DNA of 64,000 nt from Blastobasis lacticolella (GCA_905147135.1 LR990049.1:19547428-19611427), one strand, 5' to 3'; positions 35,167-45,466 are shown, counted from the first letter of the stretch. Program-made: numbers and translations. Notes: generated by a model not told the origin, from the letters alone.

Positions 35167-35453
35167 TGACAGATGACTTCTTGACGTTGACAATTAGCAG
35201 CTACTTTGACATTGACGTATGTCAACACTTGACATTAACAGCTTACTTCTTGGCACTGACAGCTAACTGTCACTTGCTATTGACAGATGTAATTTTGATC
35301 CTGACAGCTGTCACTTGACTTTGACAGCTGGTGATGTTTTGACGTTGATACCTGTCACTTGATTTTGACAATTGGTAGAACTGGACAAGTCACTGACAGC
35401 AGCTGTCACTTCCCTCTGACAGCTAGTATACCTTTGACGATGATAGCTGTCAA
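35167..35453. promoter_or_regulatory. Cluster of 17 TGACA/TGTCA motifs in the BEL leader
   Basis: TGACA or its complement TGTCA begins at 35,167, 35,188, 35,207, 35,220, 35,230, 35,257, 35,268, 35,281, 35,302, 35,309, 35,322, 35,353, 35,366, 35,394, 35,404, 35,417 and 35,449. Many extend to TGACAG, and some are paired as the palindrome TGACAGCTGTCA (35,302) or TGACAGCAGCTGTCA (35,394). Random sequence would give roughly one such 5-mer in this length. TGACAG is the core bound by TALE homeodomain proteins (Meis/Homothorax, TGIF/Vismay). The motifs may come from degenerate tandem duplication; regulation is inference. Confidence 0.6.
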
Positions 35454-35558
35454 ACTTCAAGTATTACTCCGTCTCTTTCACACCTGAAGCGTGTGAACTT
35501 TCTGGCGTACGATGGTACTCTTGGGGAGAGTACTATAGCACCATAGGCAGTATTTCAC

Positions 35559-36058
35559 NNNNNNNNNNNNNNNNNNNNNNNNNNNNNNNNNNNNNNNNNN
35601 NNNNNNNNNNNNNNNNNNNNNNNNNNNNNNNNNNNNNNNNNNNNNNNNNNNNNNNNNNNNNNNNNNNNNNNNNNNNNNNNNNNNNNNNNNNNNNNNNNNN
35701 NNNNNNNNNNNNNNNNNNNNNNNNNNNNNNNNNNNNNNNNNNNNNNNNNNNNNNNNNNNNNNNNNNNNNNNNNNNNNNNNNNNNNNNNNNNNNNNNNNNN
35801 NNNNNNNNNNNNNNNNNNNNNNNNNNNNNNNNNNNNNNNNNNNNNNNNNNNNNNNNNNNNNNNNNNNNNNNNNNNNNNNNNNNNNNNNNNNNNNNNNNNN
35901 NNNNNNNNNNNNNNNNNNNNNNNNNNNNNNNNNNNNNNNNNNNNNNNNNNNNNNNNNNNNNNNNNNNNNNNNNNNNNNNNNNNNNNNNNNNNNNNNNNNN
36001 NNNNNNNNNNNNNNNNNNNNNNNNNNNNNNNNNNNNNNNNNNNNNNNNNNNNNNNNNN
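35559..36058. other. Assembly gap of exactly 500 N
   Basis: The run is exactly 500 unknown bases, which suggests a fixed-length scaffold placeholder and not a measured distance. Any open frame drawn across it is meaningless. It separates the BEL leader from the right half of the inverted-repeat element. Confidence 0.99.
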
Positions 36059-36551
36059 GAGTGTGACAAAGTGTGACAAGGGGGGACGGAGGGTGTATGG
36101 CAACGTGACGTTCGCTGTTCATTAAAATATTTTCAATAAGTATTTTTTTTTGACTATTTTTATTTTTAAATTTTCATCATAATAGAAAGTCATTTATTTT
36201 ATATTTAGTAAATATATAGACTTTCAAACGTATACAGTTTTATAATAATAAATTGTAACTTGATATATATTCATTTTTGTTTATTTCTCGATATGACCAT
36301 GGACTTATTCGTTATAAAAGATATTTATTACTTTATTTAAATTTTATTATAAAAACTAAATAAATATTTAAATTCTCAAAAATTGTGCACTATTAATTAA
36401 AATTTACCATATTCAGGGGGGGGGGGGGGGGGCTTAGTTTTTGTGACGAAATATTTCGAGAGGGGTCACAGAAAGTGTGACACAGCGTGACAATGGGGGG
36501 GAGGGGGTCAGAAAAAGCTGATTTTAGTGTGACGTATTTTATGAACGGCCC
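36059..36551. repeat. Right arm of the GGGCCGTTCATAAA element
   Basis: It starts with GAGTGTGACAAAGTGTGACA, then an AT-rich centre, a run of 17 G at 36,416-36,432, further GTGTGACA words and the right terminal repeat. The long G run may vary in length and be hard to sequence. Confidence 0.65.
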
Positions 36552-36848
36552 CTATGGAAAATAACTATATTAGATACAATTAAATCTTACAGATCTACGA
36601 GCCAAAGCCAGACACTCATACACATCAAACTTACAACACCCATCCTTTTTCATCCAGGGTTAGAAAGAAGCCCTGTAGCCCACGAAATCTTAACTATGGC
36701 CCTACGAGACGACCTTGTAGACAACCAGTCCTCTTGCGGGCTCAACGCTCGTGTCAGACAATGCAGTTCTAAGAATAGGCTCTTCTATCCTCTCACTGCT
36801 TTGTTTTGCCTCGTCCGAGATCTGTGGACGTTTGTCGCGACACGGGAC

Positions 36849-36990
36849 GTCTCGGGTAGGCTGGCCAAGTGACATGTATTTTACAGGACATTCCGTATTT
36901 GTCTATAGTTATCATTTATGTACGTCTCAGATAGGCTGGCCAAGTGATATGTATTTTACAGGACGGCCCGTGTTCATCTGTAGTTCATGC
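36849..36990 (+). repeat. Tandem duplication, 75-bp unit
   Basis: TAGGCTGGCCAAGTGA(C/T)ATG then TATTTTACAGGAC begins at 36,849 and again at 36,924. The apparent frame across it repeats GWPSDMYFTG, a by-product of the duplication. Confidence 0.75.
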
Positions 36991-37796
36991 ACATTTTATT
37001 TCATTTTATAAGATACACCAACAGCATATGTATTATAATATACTTAAGTAACATAAAATACCAGATGTTCTGATACATAAGCCAATGAGAGGTTACACAA
37101 CATTTACCAATAATGCTACGCAGAAATATAAAAATATATACAAACTAGTATACGTTGTATTACAGTTCAATAGCGGACATGCTTTGTAGCTTTATCTACC
37201 AGAGAACTAGAGAGCCATTAACAAAATTGGCCTTGTAGGCCGATTCAGTCCAAAATAGTTTTGACCGTGTCTTGAATTTAATAAGAAAATAAAATAAGGA
37301 AAATACATTGTCCTATTATCAAGCATTTTTATTATTATTTAATTTATTTTTTACGATACTAAACATATCTCACGATAAACCCGCGTTGTCTCTAAATTTT
37401 TCCTTAAACCCTGTATTTTAAATCACATGTCCCGTAAACTGAGCACACACTGTTGGTCACCCTAGTCTCAAAGACGGAGCAGAAGTCGTATCTCGGAAAG
37501 TGTCCCGACCACAAAGAGATGCGGCGACAATGGGTGCCCACCTAGACAAACACTAGGTAACAAAATCTAGGTCTATAGTCTAGGTGTATGGGATGAAATG
37601 TGAGTGCTCTGCCTATGTTATCTGGTAGCAAAGTTGTGCTCTTGACGTCTGTATTTTGTTTTTAAAGGTGAAGAGCCGAGTTTCAGTTTCCTACTTCTCT
37701 TTGTGCAAAGGCGTTTCAGGTGAGACTGCGGTCCAATGCCTGCCTCGTAATTAATAAAAAAAACACCTATGTACTTAAAGAGTCATCCTCTTCCTC

Positions 37797-38005
37797 ATGT
37801 CGAAAGAGTTGTGGGCTAGAAGCGTTACAGTTAGGACACCCAAATCTCGGAAACGACGCCGCGGCAGAATCAAAAAAAGGTGGACAGATGAGCTGCGGGC
37901 CTTCGAAAGTGACTGGCAGACATTGGCTCTTGATCGCGAAGAGTGGAGGAATCGGGAGGAGGCCTTTGCCCAGCAGTGGGATGATTCAGGCTAATATAAT
38001 AAATA
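37797..38005 (+). pseudogene. LINE ORF2 C-terminal fragment (RTE-like)
   Basis: A 65-residue frame contains KKRWTDELRAFESDWQTLA and then DREEWRNREEAFAQQWDDSG. RGRxxxRWxD...W...A.DR..W.....AF.QQWD is the usual C-terminal signature of RTE-related LINEs in insects. A TAATAATAATAA-like tail follows the stop. Confidence 0.72.
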
Positions 38006-38099
38006 ATAATAAGTACTTAAATTTTTTAGCAAACTACAGAAATGTAAATCTTATGGGCTGCTAGCAACTCAATATGTAATCTGTCCAGACTATACCTAT

Positions 38100-38250
38100 A
38101 CTTATGTAGTGTTCTCGGAACACACTTGCAGGGTGTGCATTCCATTCCTTAGCCGTACGCTCTATCTAACCAGACTATTCGTAATACGACAGCATGTCGA
38201 CCTAGGTATCCTACACCAGTATAAAAAGACCTAACATTGCTATGCGTGTC
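38100..38250 (-). pseudogene. LINE reverse transcriptase C-terminal fragment
   Basis: On the minus strand, RTAKEWNAHPASVFREHY reads through about 38,170-38,115, the same conserved segment as at 19.1 kb. The flanks are not open, so only a short piece remains. Confidence 0.6.
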
Positions 38251-38821
38251 TACAGACGCTAGCTCACCTTATACTGGTATAGGTCGATGTGCTGAGGCTT
38301 GAATTCTATACAAAATGCGCCGATTTCAATTGGAACTTGATTCCACAACGGTTGGTTTCCAATTCTGCTGTCCGCGACCACAAATGTTCTAGGTATTCGA
38401 CAAAAGGGTATTGCGTTTACGCCCACACTACAATATCCACACACTCATTGGGTGACCTAAAATCAAACGTATACCTGTGTATACATATTAGTTCAGGGCC
38501 CCGAGTGGGATTCTGGGTCATCCGCTAAAAAACTTTTCGCTTTCTCACCCCGTCGGAACCGTGGACCAGCTACATTGCACAACGCGTTGTGACGCGGGTC
38601 CTACATACCTACTCACTACTTATTTTTTTACATAGTAATTATTAAAGTTGATATAAATGGTAATATTTAAAATACGCACATACTCATGGCGAAAGGTATG
38701 TTTGATAATGGGAGCGTGGATAATGATAATGAGGCCTCATTTGCGCTAATTACAATTATTAATAATATATTCGCCCACAATTTTTGGAGTAAGTAGTAAA
38801 ATTGTAGCGATAACATTTTTA

Positions 38822-38935
38822 CGGGGTCGGCAACGCGTGATGCCCCTGGCATTGCAAACGTCCATAGGCTGCGGTGACTGCTTACCATCAGGCAGGCCGT
38901 AAGCTTGTTTGCCACCTTAGTGGTACTACATATTT
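38822..38935 (+). repeat. Dispersed repeat D, 3' half
   Basis: GGGGTCGGCAACGCGTGATG, CATAGGCTGCGGTGACTGCT and CCATCAGGCAGGCCGTAAGC. Confidence 0.55.
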
Positions 38936-39294
38936 TATTTAACAAAAGTCATAAAACAAAGTAGACAATTTTATTAATCCTAAATCCTAAAATTAAAATA
39001 AAACAAAGAAAAATATTTATAATACCTATCAGTGAAACTAGTTTTAATAGAAAACAATGCTGATATTTATTGCGAAGTAAAGTAATCACGTGTACCAAAC
39101 GATCAAACAAACATACGAAAGATTCATAAATCTTTCACTCTGATAGTACTGTCCGGGTTTTGATAGTAGAGTATCCAGAATATTTCATACATAGACTACT
39201 ATTTATCTCGAAATTGAAACGAGACTACTCCACAAACGAACAAACAAACGAATTTTCCGCAAGTAATACCGTGACACGATATGTAGGCGTTTTA

Positions 39295-39638
39295 AGAGAG
39301 GTAGGGCATAGCGGGGTATCTCGTTCGAATTGGAGCCGCCCGACTGGGGAAGTACCTCCACCTTACAGAATATCGCAGCTAAATAATACTCTTTTAAATA
39401 GTATTGTGTTTCTGCCGGTGAATAAGGTTTCCAGTGCTCCATGGGGTGGGGATTTGGGGAACCGTGGCTTTGGCAGTGGAGTGGCATTTGCCTTTTGCTG
39501 CCAGAGCAACGTGTTATAGAGGTAGGCAACGCATTAGCGATACTCTTGGTGTTGCTAATGTCTATAGGCAGTGGTGACCACTTTCCATCAGGTGGCCCGC
39601 TTGCCTGTTTGCCTACCGTATGACTTAAAAAAAAAAAA
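39295..39638 (+). repeat. Dispersed repeat D, full copy with poly-A tail
   Basis: GGGAAGTACCTCCACCTTAC, GTGTTTCTGCCGGTGAATAA, GTAGGCAACGCATTAGCGAT and CATCAGGTGGCCCGCTTGCC, ending in 13 A. A SINE-like retroposon layout. Shorter copies are at 0.64, 38.8, 44.9 and 50.9 kb. Confidence 0.6.
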
Positions 39639-40051
39639 ATATGAGCGAACACAGCCTCTCTGATTAGATAAATGCACAAGTGGTCTCCCCACTCTGTGAT
39701 CAGTGTCCTCATCAAAAGGCTGCCCACTTAGCTGCCAGACCGAGTGAAGAGCCATCTCTTCACTAATAATAAGCCAGCACTTTTCGAGATGTACTCGAAG
39801 CGCTTCTTGAGTAGGCCAAGGCCAGAAAATGGCCCAGTGAATCCGAATGATCTTTCGTAAGTCTTCAGATAGGTTTCTGACAGAAATAGAACGATTTGTT
39901 TTGATATAGTTTAGCGCTGAGAGTCGAAACTTACGGTCAAATAATCTCTGGTGATTCTCAGTGTTATTTTATTGGCGGGAGTTTATAGAACAGATGTAAG
40001 CTGTCTTACCTGAGATTTGTGTAGGACAAGGCTCTTTAAAATAGTCGGCAC

Positions 40052-40085
40052 GTCAGTTGAATGAAAGGCCGTTCATTCAACTGAC
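40052..40085. repeat. Perfect 14-bp inverted repeat
   Basis: GTCAGTTGAATGAA, loop AGGCCG, then TTCATTCAACTGAC. Confidence 0.92.
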
Positions 40086-40404
40086 TTTATTGCTGTTTTC
40101 TGGCTTTAAATCCCTAGACGCAGCATAAAATAAGATGTCAGTTTTATTCTCTTTGTTTATTGTGTTGCCCGAGGTTCAGTCCACAGTTTAGTGCCTACGC
40201 ATAAAAAGAGTTGATTGGCTTCGATAAAAAGTTTGTGATGTCCTAATCCGAGGCGTGGTTTATCTGTGTATAAAGTTCACAATTCATACGGGGCTCCTAG
40301 TATTTTCAAGACAGACAAGTAATACTTATAGGTAGGTATGCAAACTGTAATGATTATAAGTTATAGGTCGGTAATGTCACTAAAAAGTAGGTGTAACCAC
40401 AGTT

Positions 40405-40550
40405 CATCATATCAGCTGAAAGATGCCCACTGCTGGGCATAGGCCTCCCCCAGAGATCTCCACGGCGGCCGACCCCGTGCCTTCCGCATCCAGCTGGTAC
40501 CTGCTACCTTTACCAGGTCGTCGGTCCACCTTGTGGGACTACCCACGCTG
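40405..40550 (-). mobile_element. RTE 3' fragment, 146 bp, with 8-bp target duplication
   Basis: It matches the last part of the 58.2-kb RTE copy, with CTGCTGGGCATAGGCCTCCC near its 3' end, in the same minus orientation. CCACAGTT occurs at 40,397-40,404 and 40,551-40,558. Only the final codons and 3' UTR were inserted. Confidence 0.82.
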
Positions 40551-40660
40551 CCACAGTTAAAGCATTATTATCAGATAATCCTCGTTTTCTGTAATATCAT
40601 GATACACATACTTACCTAATAATATATCTTAAACCATGGGTAACAAAGAAATCATTCTTC

Positions 40661-40890
40661 TTCTTTATTCTTTATTGTACACAAACATGACATAATGATA
40701 CAGTACAGTAACAGAGATGTATATAGGGATGTTGTAATTTTTGGTAATTGTTCTCTGGTTGACTGGTAGGAAAAGCTACGTAGCTTTAAGTCCGCCATTG
40801 TACTGTAATGTGCATGAAGTTTTAAATAAATAAATGGATGTACAAAGGCGAGATTAACTCATTAATTGAGTTTTCTACCAGCAAACCAAA
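40661..40890 (-). repeat. LINE 3' end (family J), split by a nested insertion
   Basis: TTCTTTATTGTACACAAACA to TTGAGTTTTCTACCAGCAAA, with 40,722-40,836 inserted. The AATAAAG-type end is the polyadenylation region. Confidence 0.68.
40722..40836 (+). mobile_element. Nested retroposon end with 6-bp target duplication
   Basis: GATGTA flanks it at 40,716-40,721 and 40,837-40,842. The insert reads CTGGTTGACTGGTAGGAAAA, AGTCCGCCATTGTACTGTAA and ends in TTTAAATAAATAAAT, a typical LINE or SINE 3' end. Confidence 0.7.
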
Positions 40891-41279
40891 GTCAATCAAA
40901 AATCAAAATCAATATCAAAGTCAATCACTCCCATTTCTGCGTGATTAACAAAAAATAGCTCTACTACTAAAATAGTACCTACAATGCAGTAAAATGTGAA
41001 AATAAATAAATCTAAATCTCTCGTCGGGCGGAAAACAGTATAAAATGCGAACAATGAAATGAAAAGGCGCTCGGATTGCGTTATTTATATCCGATGCTCT
41101 ACGTTACGCCCACGGCTGGTTCCCGAGCAATAATCCGCAGGCAGCGCCGCCGGCCGGCGCCCACGCAACCCAAGTTACTAGCACAGACCCGATCCCGGTC
41201 TCGGCTACTCTCGGCTAAAAATCTAGCCCAGATCTCGGTCTCGGTTCTTGGCGCAAATCAACCGTGATTCCTGCTGAGA

Positions 41280-41497
41280 CCGAAACTGTCCCGGGTTGGA
41301 TTCCCGGCCGAGCAGAAATTGAAATGATGAGTTTTAATTTCTGTTACGGGTCTGGGTGTAGTATGTATAATAAGTACGTATTTTAAAATATGTATATAAG
41401 TAGTTATTTAGCACCCAAAACACAAGCTTAGCTTACTTTGGGGGCTGTATGGCGCTGTGTGAATTTGTCCAAGCATATTTATATATTTTTTTATTTA
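41280..41497 (+). repeat. SINE-A copy, head partly lost
   Basis: Starts near the B-box (CGGGTTGGATTCCCGGCCG) and continues to GCGCTGTGTGAATTTGTCC. It lies between two blocks rich in CTCGGTCTCGG-type words. Confidence 0.8.
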
Positions 41498-42624
41498 ATC
41501 ATCTTTCCATTTCAGAAAATTGTTCCATTCGGGGACTCAATCTCAGTCTCAGCAGAAAATCCAATTTTATCTCTTTATCGGTCTCGGTCTCGGACGGGAC
41601 AAAATTACAGTGTCGGACGGCCCTTACTATGTACGAGGGATGCCAACTCGATCTATATCATGGTTCGGTGCTCTCATGACAACTTGAAAAATTGCTCTAG
41701 CTATATTATAATAAGTAATAGGTAGAAAATTAAATACCTATAGGTACTTTAAATTTATTTTTTAATTACTTTTATGTCTGTGACACACAATATTAATCTG
41801 TACTTTGGTACTTATTTTACACTTGTCTCTCTCTGCTCTGGAGCTTCTGTTTTCGTTTCCTAGATCGGCCGACTTTTCGCTGGCTTATCAATTTAAAAGC
41901 ATTAATGAACTGTTTTCTCAATTTATAGATTTCCAAATCAATTGCCTGGCTAGTAAAAATAAAGTGTTGGTACTTTGGTTATGATTAGTGAATGTATACT
42001 AAATATATATTTTTTTTAGTTTAGACTTACAATATATGAAATTAAGTACCTACCTTACAACTATTTGAATCTGAATGTCAGACAGATCTACGTGCTAGGT
42101 TTATAAAAATAGTGCTAGATCTATCACAGAAAGTGCAAGTAGGCAACCCTGGCCAAACCTCCGGGCGGGAACCGCGCGCGGTAGATTGTTGAAGTTTCCA
42201 ATCCATTTCTGGCATTCCAGGCCAGGTGTCGCGCGCGCCGCGTACTAACTCCGCAAAGAATTAGAAACAGAACCACTATGCGCAGTTTCCGCGTGACGCA
42301 GCAAAGGATCTCAGTCTTTATCAAACCAAGTTGCATGCCCATCTCCTCTCCGTTTGCAATTGGTTAACATTGTCCTCTGCCGACAATTTTATTATATTAT
42401 TATGTATGTATATTATCTATATATATTAAGGCCTGTAGTGTGTATGTTAGTATGTAGGTGTATAATTTTTAGCTAATAGGATAATATTTACTTAGATGAT
42501 TAATGCTATTTTTGTTGCTTGTCTGACTCATGTTTATTTATATGTGTTTTACCGTCGGTAAAGTAAAACAGTCAGGGGACATGAAAGACAAATAAATTTT
42601 ATCGGTGTTTCGTTTATATTTATA

Positions 42625-42823
42625 CATAGTATAAAACAAAGTCGCTTCCCGCCGTCGGTCCCTATGTACGCTTAGATCTTTTAAACTACGCAACGGATTT
42701 TAATGCGGTTTCCAACAATAGATAGACTGATTCTAGGGGAAGGGTTATAAGCAAGAAAAAAGTGTAGGTAGGGGTAACGTGTACGCGAACTAAGTCGCGC
42801 CGGGTACACTAGTATTGAAGAAA
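42625..42823 (+). mobile_element. Helitron-like element, second family
   Basis: TACATAGTATAAAACAAAGT to GTCGCGCCGGGTACACTAG, with CAACGGATTTTAATGCGGTT in the middle. Confidence 0.55.
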
Positions 42824-43129
42824 TAAAACAAAGTTGAAGTCTACGCTTAATTCATAAGTTTAAAAATCTATACATTGGATTTTCTGTTGCGTGGGCTCAT
42901 GGGTTCCATTGACAATAACTCATACATGGACACTTGATAGCAGAAATTGAAAGTTTATTAATTCAATCTGGCCAGTCGGGAATTGAGCCTGGGATGCTCT
43001 GCATACAACTGAGACGGTAGCAATATCCCTTTTATGTGTATAAGTAAACAATTTAAATAGACTAGGTGCACCATTCGCCAGCATTCAATGTGCATAATAG
43101 TTTATGGTTAGTTACAAATACGATAGTCA

Positions 43130-43336
43130 AGGGATACGTGGGGAATGAAAGCTGCCGGTATCAGGAAAGAGACCCCGCGGAATTCCCAGGAAGGGATGGA
43201 TTGACATCGCCGAGTCGGATGAGAGAGCCTACCTACGACGCGACGTGAGGATACTCATAACCGGGCGAAGTGGAGGAAGAAAAGTCAGAAAGCGGACCTT
43301 GGCATAGGCCATGATAGACGCTAAGATGATGATGAT
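43130..43336 (+). pseudogene. LINE ORF2 C-terminal fragment with (GAT)n tail
   Basis: The DNA around 43,165-43,300 encodes, with frame changes, the RGRPRKRWID...E.D..W..K. signature of an RTE-like LINE end. It finishes in GATGATGATGAT at 43,325-43,336, a simple tail typical of such elements. A sister copy lies at 45,085-45,275. Confidence 0.6.
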
Positions 43337-43679
43337 AACCAATACAATAGCCAACAAAACGTACAAAAATTTTTTGTACCTTACCTATTAGTTCGTGTTG
43401 ACATTTTTATGACCACAATTCTGTTTACTTTTAATCTAGTCCGTGTCCCTTTCAACATGAAATGCAAATAAAAATGCATACATACATAATTTGTTTTTGC
43501 ATTAGCAAGATGCGAATATAAATCTGGACGTTTGTTTATCCTTCATCCGTGGCCAAATGACAAATAAATAACATTTGGTTGTTTACCCATACCCATATGG
43601 TGGGTAGTAAGTTTTAGTTTAGCCAATATTTTATCCATCTACTTATATGAGTAGCTTGTCAAGTCATGGGCAGATTTAA

Positions 43680-43842
43680 TCTATACATAATTTAAAATAA
43701 AGTCGCCGTATATATGTCTTAGGTCTTTTGAACTACGCGACGGATTTTAATGCGGTTTTCAACAATACATAGTGTAGGTGTAGGCGTAGGGGTAGGGTAG
43801 GGGTAGGGCGTTATGCGAACGAAGTCGCGCCGGGTCCACTCA
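43680..43842 (+). mobile_element. Helitron-like element, second family, degraded 3' end
   Basis: Shares CTACGCGACGGATTTTAATG and GAAGTCGCGCCGGGTCCACT with the copy 1 kb upstream; the terminal CTAG is lost. It contains a GTAGGGGTAGGG short tandem stretch. Confidence 0.5.
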
Positions 43843-44285
43843 GACTAATAAATAACATTTTAGTTGTTTACCACACCACACAGGTGCCTAGTAAATTTTA
43901 TTTGAGCAAATATTTTATCTATCTTAATAATAAATCATGTCAAGTCATGGGCAGAAGTAATAAAATAAATATACTGCGCCCCGCACACTACAAACGCTTG
44001 AGCGCTGCCAACAGCGATGAGTAATATAATAACTTCATTTTTAATAAAACGTTGTGTCATATTAATTTTATTTTCGATTTCTTCGATCACGCTTTCGTCC
44101 AATTCTCGTCAAATAATAATTTCATTATCATATACTATGACGGTGGAACGGAACGGAATAATTGATGATGATAAACCGTGATGGGGTGCCAGTCCCCCGA
44201 GACTGTTTAACCGTTGAAGCGAGGTTGACCAAGGTCTACTGCTGGGACCGTGATACTGGCTGAATTCTCATTACATCTGCACAAA

Positions 44286-44503
44286 CTTACGGTGAGGGAA
44301 AACATGGTAATGAAACCTGCACATTCAGGCGACTGAATTTGTAACCATGATCCAATCTGGTCAGGTTCCCCGAGTAGCACGGTCATGGAGGTCAGATGGC
44401 AATCGCTCCACTGTAATTATCGGAGCTGCCAAATCCTGGATCATGGTCAAGGCGCACCCCGGGCCCTCCTGCGCAAGAGCACAACAACATTAACGCCAAG
44501 ATG
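44286..44503 (+). repeat. SINE-B copy, 5'-truncated
   Basis: Starts at CTTACGGTGAGGGAAAACAT and continues to ACATTAACGCCAAGATGAG; the tRNA head is absent. Confidence 0.78.
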
Positions 44504-45079
44504 AGATGCTGATCTGCACCAACTTTCGTTTGATATAAGCAGCGATTGGGCAGGGCATTTAGGTCGTTTATCACGTAAATGGGTTTGATATAGAACGGGC
44601 GTTTAGCAACATCACCCGGTGAATGGGGTCATTTATCTTCGCCGCATCTTCGTACCCGTCACACATCATATCTTATCATATTTCGGGTACCAATAAAGCT
44701 AATGTGATGAAACCACTTACAGACACATTTATGGTTATCTTTGTCGTACTTTGTAGCTATTTAATGCACTTCATTGTCTTTAGCTATTGAATTACATTTT
44801 CAACCGGAAAATAATTAAATACACTTCCCATTAGCGTTAATAGAAGGATTAATTTTAATGCTCTTTTATATCCGTAAGCTTGTTTGCCATCTTAGTGGTA
44901 TAAAAGAAATCCTGACGATAGGAAGTGATGATTTAAGTTTGATGCTCGCATTGTGTGCTTGTATTTGCGTCTGCGCTGGTTTTGTCACCAAATAAAACTC
45001 AACATTTTATAAATTAAATATCTCTTTCAATAGTCTAAAAGGCCTCTTCTTTTTGACGATTGAAAGAGATATGTCAGGC

Positions 45080-45290
45080 AGAGCCGGACCGCGCCCATGA
45101 TGCGTAAGCTCCAGGAATACGTGGGTTATAGGTGACTAAACCTGCCGGTATCGGGGAAGAGGTCCCGAGGACGGTCTAAGAAGCGATGGATAGACATCGC
45201 AGGGTTAGATGCGAGAGCCAACGGCTTACGACGTAAAGCGACAGAAGATCGCACAAGTAGAGAATAACTGAAGAAAACGTCGGAAAACCC
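45080..45290 (+). pseudogene. LINE ORF2 C-terminal fragment, sister of the 43.1-kb copy
   Basis: One frame reads RGRSKKRWIDIAGLDARANG then LRRKATEDRTSRE and a stop, matching the C-terminal signature of RTE-like LINEs. It shares CTGCCGGTATC and the RWID block with the copy 1.9 kb upstream. It ends about 180 bases before the splice acceptor of the leader exon. Confidence 0.62.
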
Positions 45291-45432
45291 CCGGCTAAGT
45301 TTACATTTATATACTCAAATATTTTTAAAATAAATGCACTGATTTTAAAGAAACAGACCTAAAAAGCATCTCGATTAACCTGTCTTTCCAATAATGAAAA
45401 CCGCATCGAAATTGGTCCATCCTTTCCGGCAT
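45285..45432. repeat. Dispersed repeat abutting the exon acceptor
   Basis: CCCCCGGCTAAGTTTACATT, AAACCGCATCGAAATTGGTC and ATCCTTTCCGGCAT; relative of 15.8 kb. It ends seven bases before the branch point. Confidence 0.5.
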
Positions 45433-45438
45433 TTGTCG

Positions 45439-45466
45439 CTAACTATGTATGTTTCGTTGTCCCCAG
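45439..45466 (+). promoter_or_regulatory. Branch point and 3' splice acceptor of the leader exon
   Basis: CTAAC at 45,439-45,443 matches the branch-point consensus, with the branch adenine 24 bases before the end of the AG at 45,465-45,466. Between them lies a T/C-rich run, TATGTTTCGTTGTCCCC. The older repeat to the left (about 45,290-45,432) stops just upstream of the branch point, so the signal has stayed intact beside a mobile-element insertion. Confidence 0.65.

Larger units (their letters stand above)
29137..35558 (-). mobile_element. BEL/Pao LTR retrotransposon, nearly complete, 5' end running into the assembly gap
   Basis: The coding core is 29,580-34,810 on the minus strand. On the left the element probably ends at 29,137, where TGAACAAACCCC follows sequence of an older host element; a leading TG on this strand is what an LTR ending in CA would give. 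About 440 bases between there and the stop codon would hold the 3' LTR. On the right a 750-base leader (34,811-35,558) runs to the N gap. I could not match a second LTR copy to the left end, so the 5' LTR is either inside the gap or too diverged to see. No primer-binding site was identified with confidence. Confidence 0.75.
29075..36551. mobile_element. DNA transposon with GGGCCGTTCATAAAATACGT terminal inverted repeats, interrupted by the BEL element
   Basis: The left end at 29,075-29,094 reads GGGCCGTTCATAAAATACGT, and the same 20 bases occur inverted at 36,532-36,551. CTATG flanks both ends (29,070-29,074 and 36,552-36,556), giving a 5-bp target duplication if the ends are set at GGGC...GCCC. 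Inside each end are G-rich stretches with repeated GTGACAAAGTGTGACA-like words. The remaining internal sequence, outside the BEL element and the gap, is AT-rich with no transposase frame, so this copy is non-autonomous. Superfamily is uncertain. Confidence 0.7.

Noticed and set aside
34811..35558. BEL 5' LTR within the leader
   Set aside because: Only a 10-base word (CGTCTGAACA) is shared with the region left of the pol stop, which is not enough to define paired LTRs.
35478..36122. Long open frames on the minus strand across 35.5-36.1 kb
   Set aside because: They consist almost wholly of unknown residues from the 500-N gap.
39160..39727. Frames of 119 and 174 codons around 39.2-39.7 kb
   Set aside because: They cover dispersed repeat D, whose other copies have stops in these frames.
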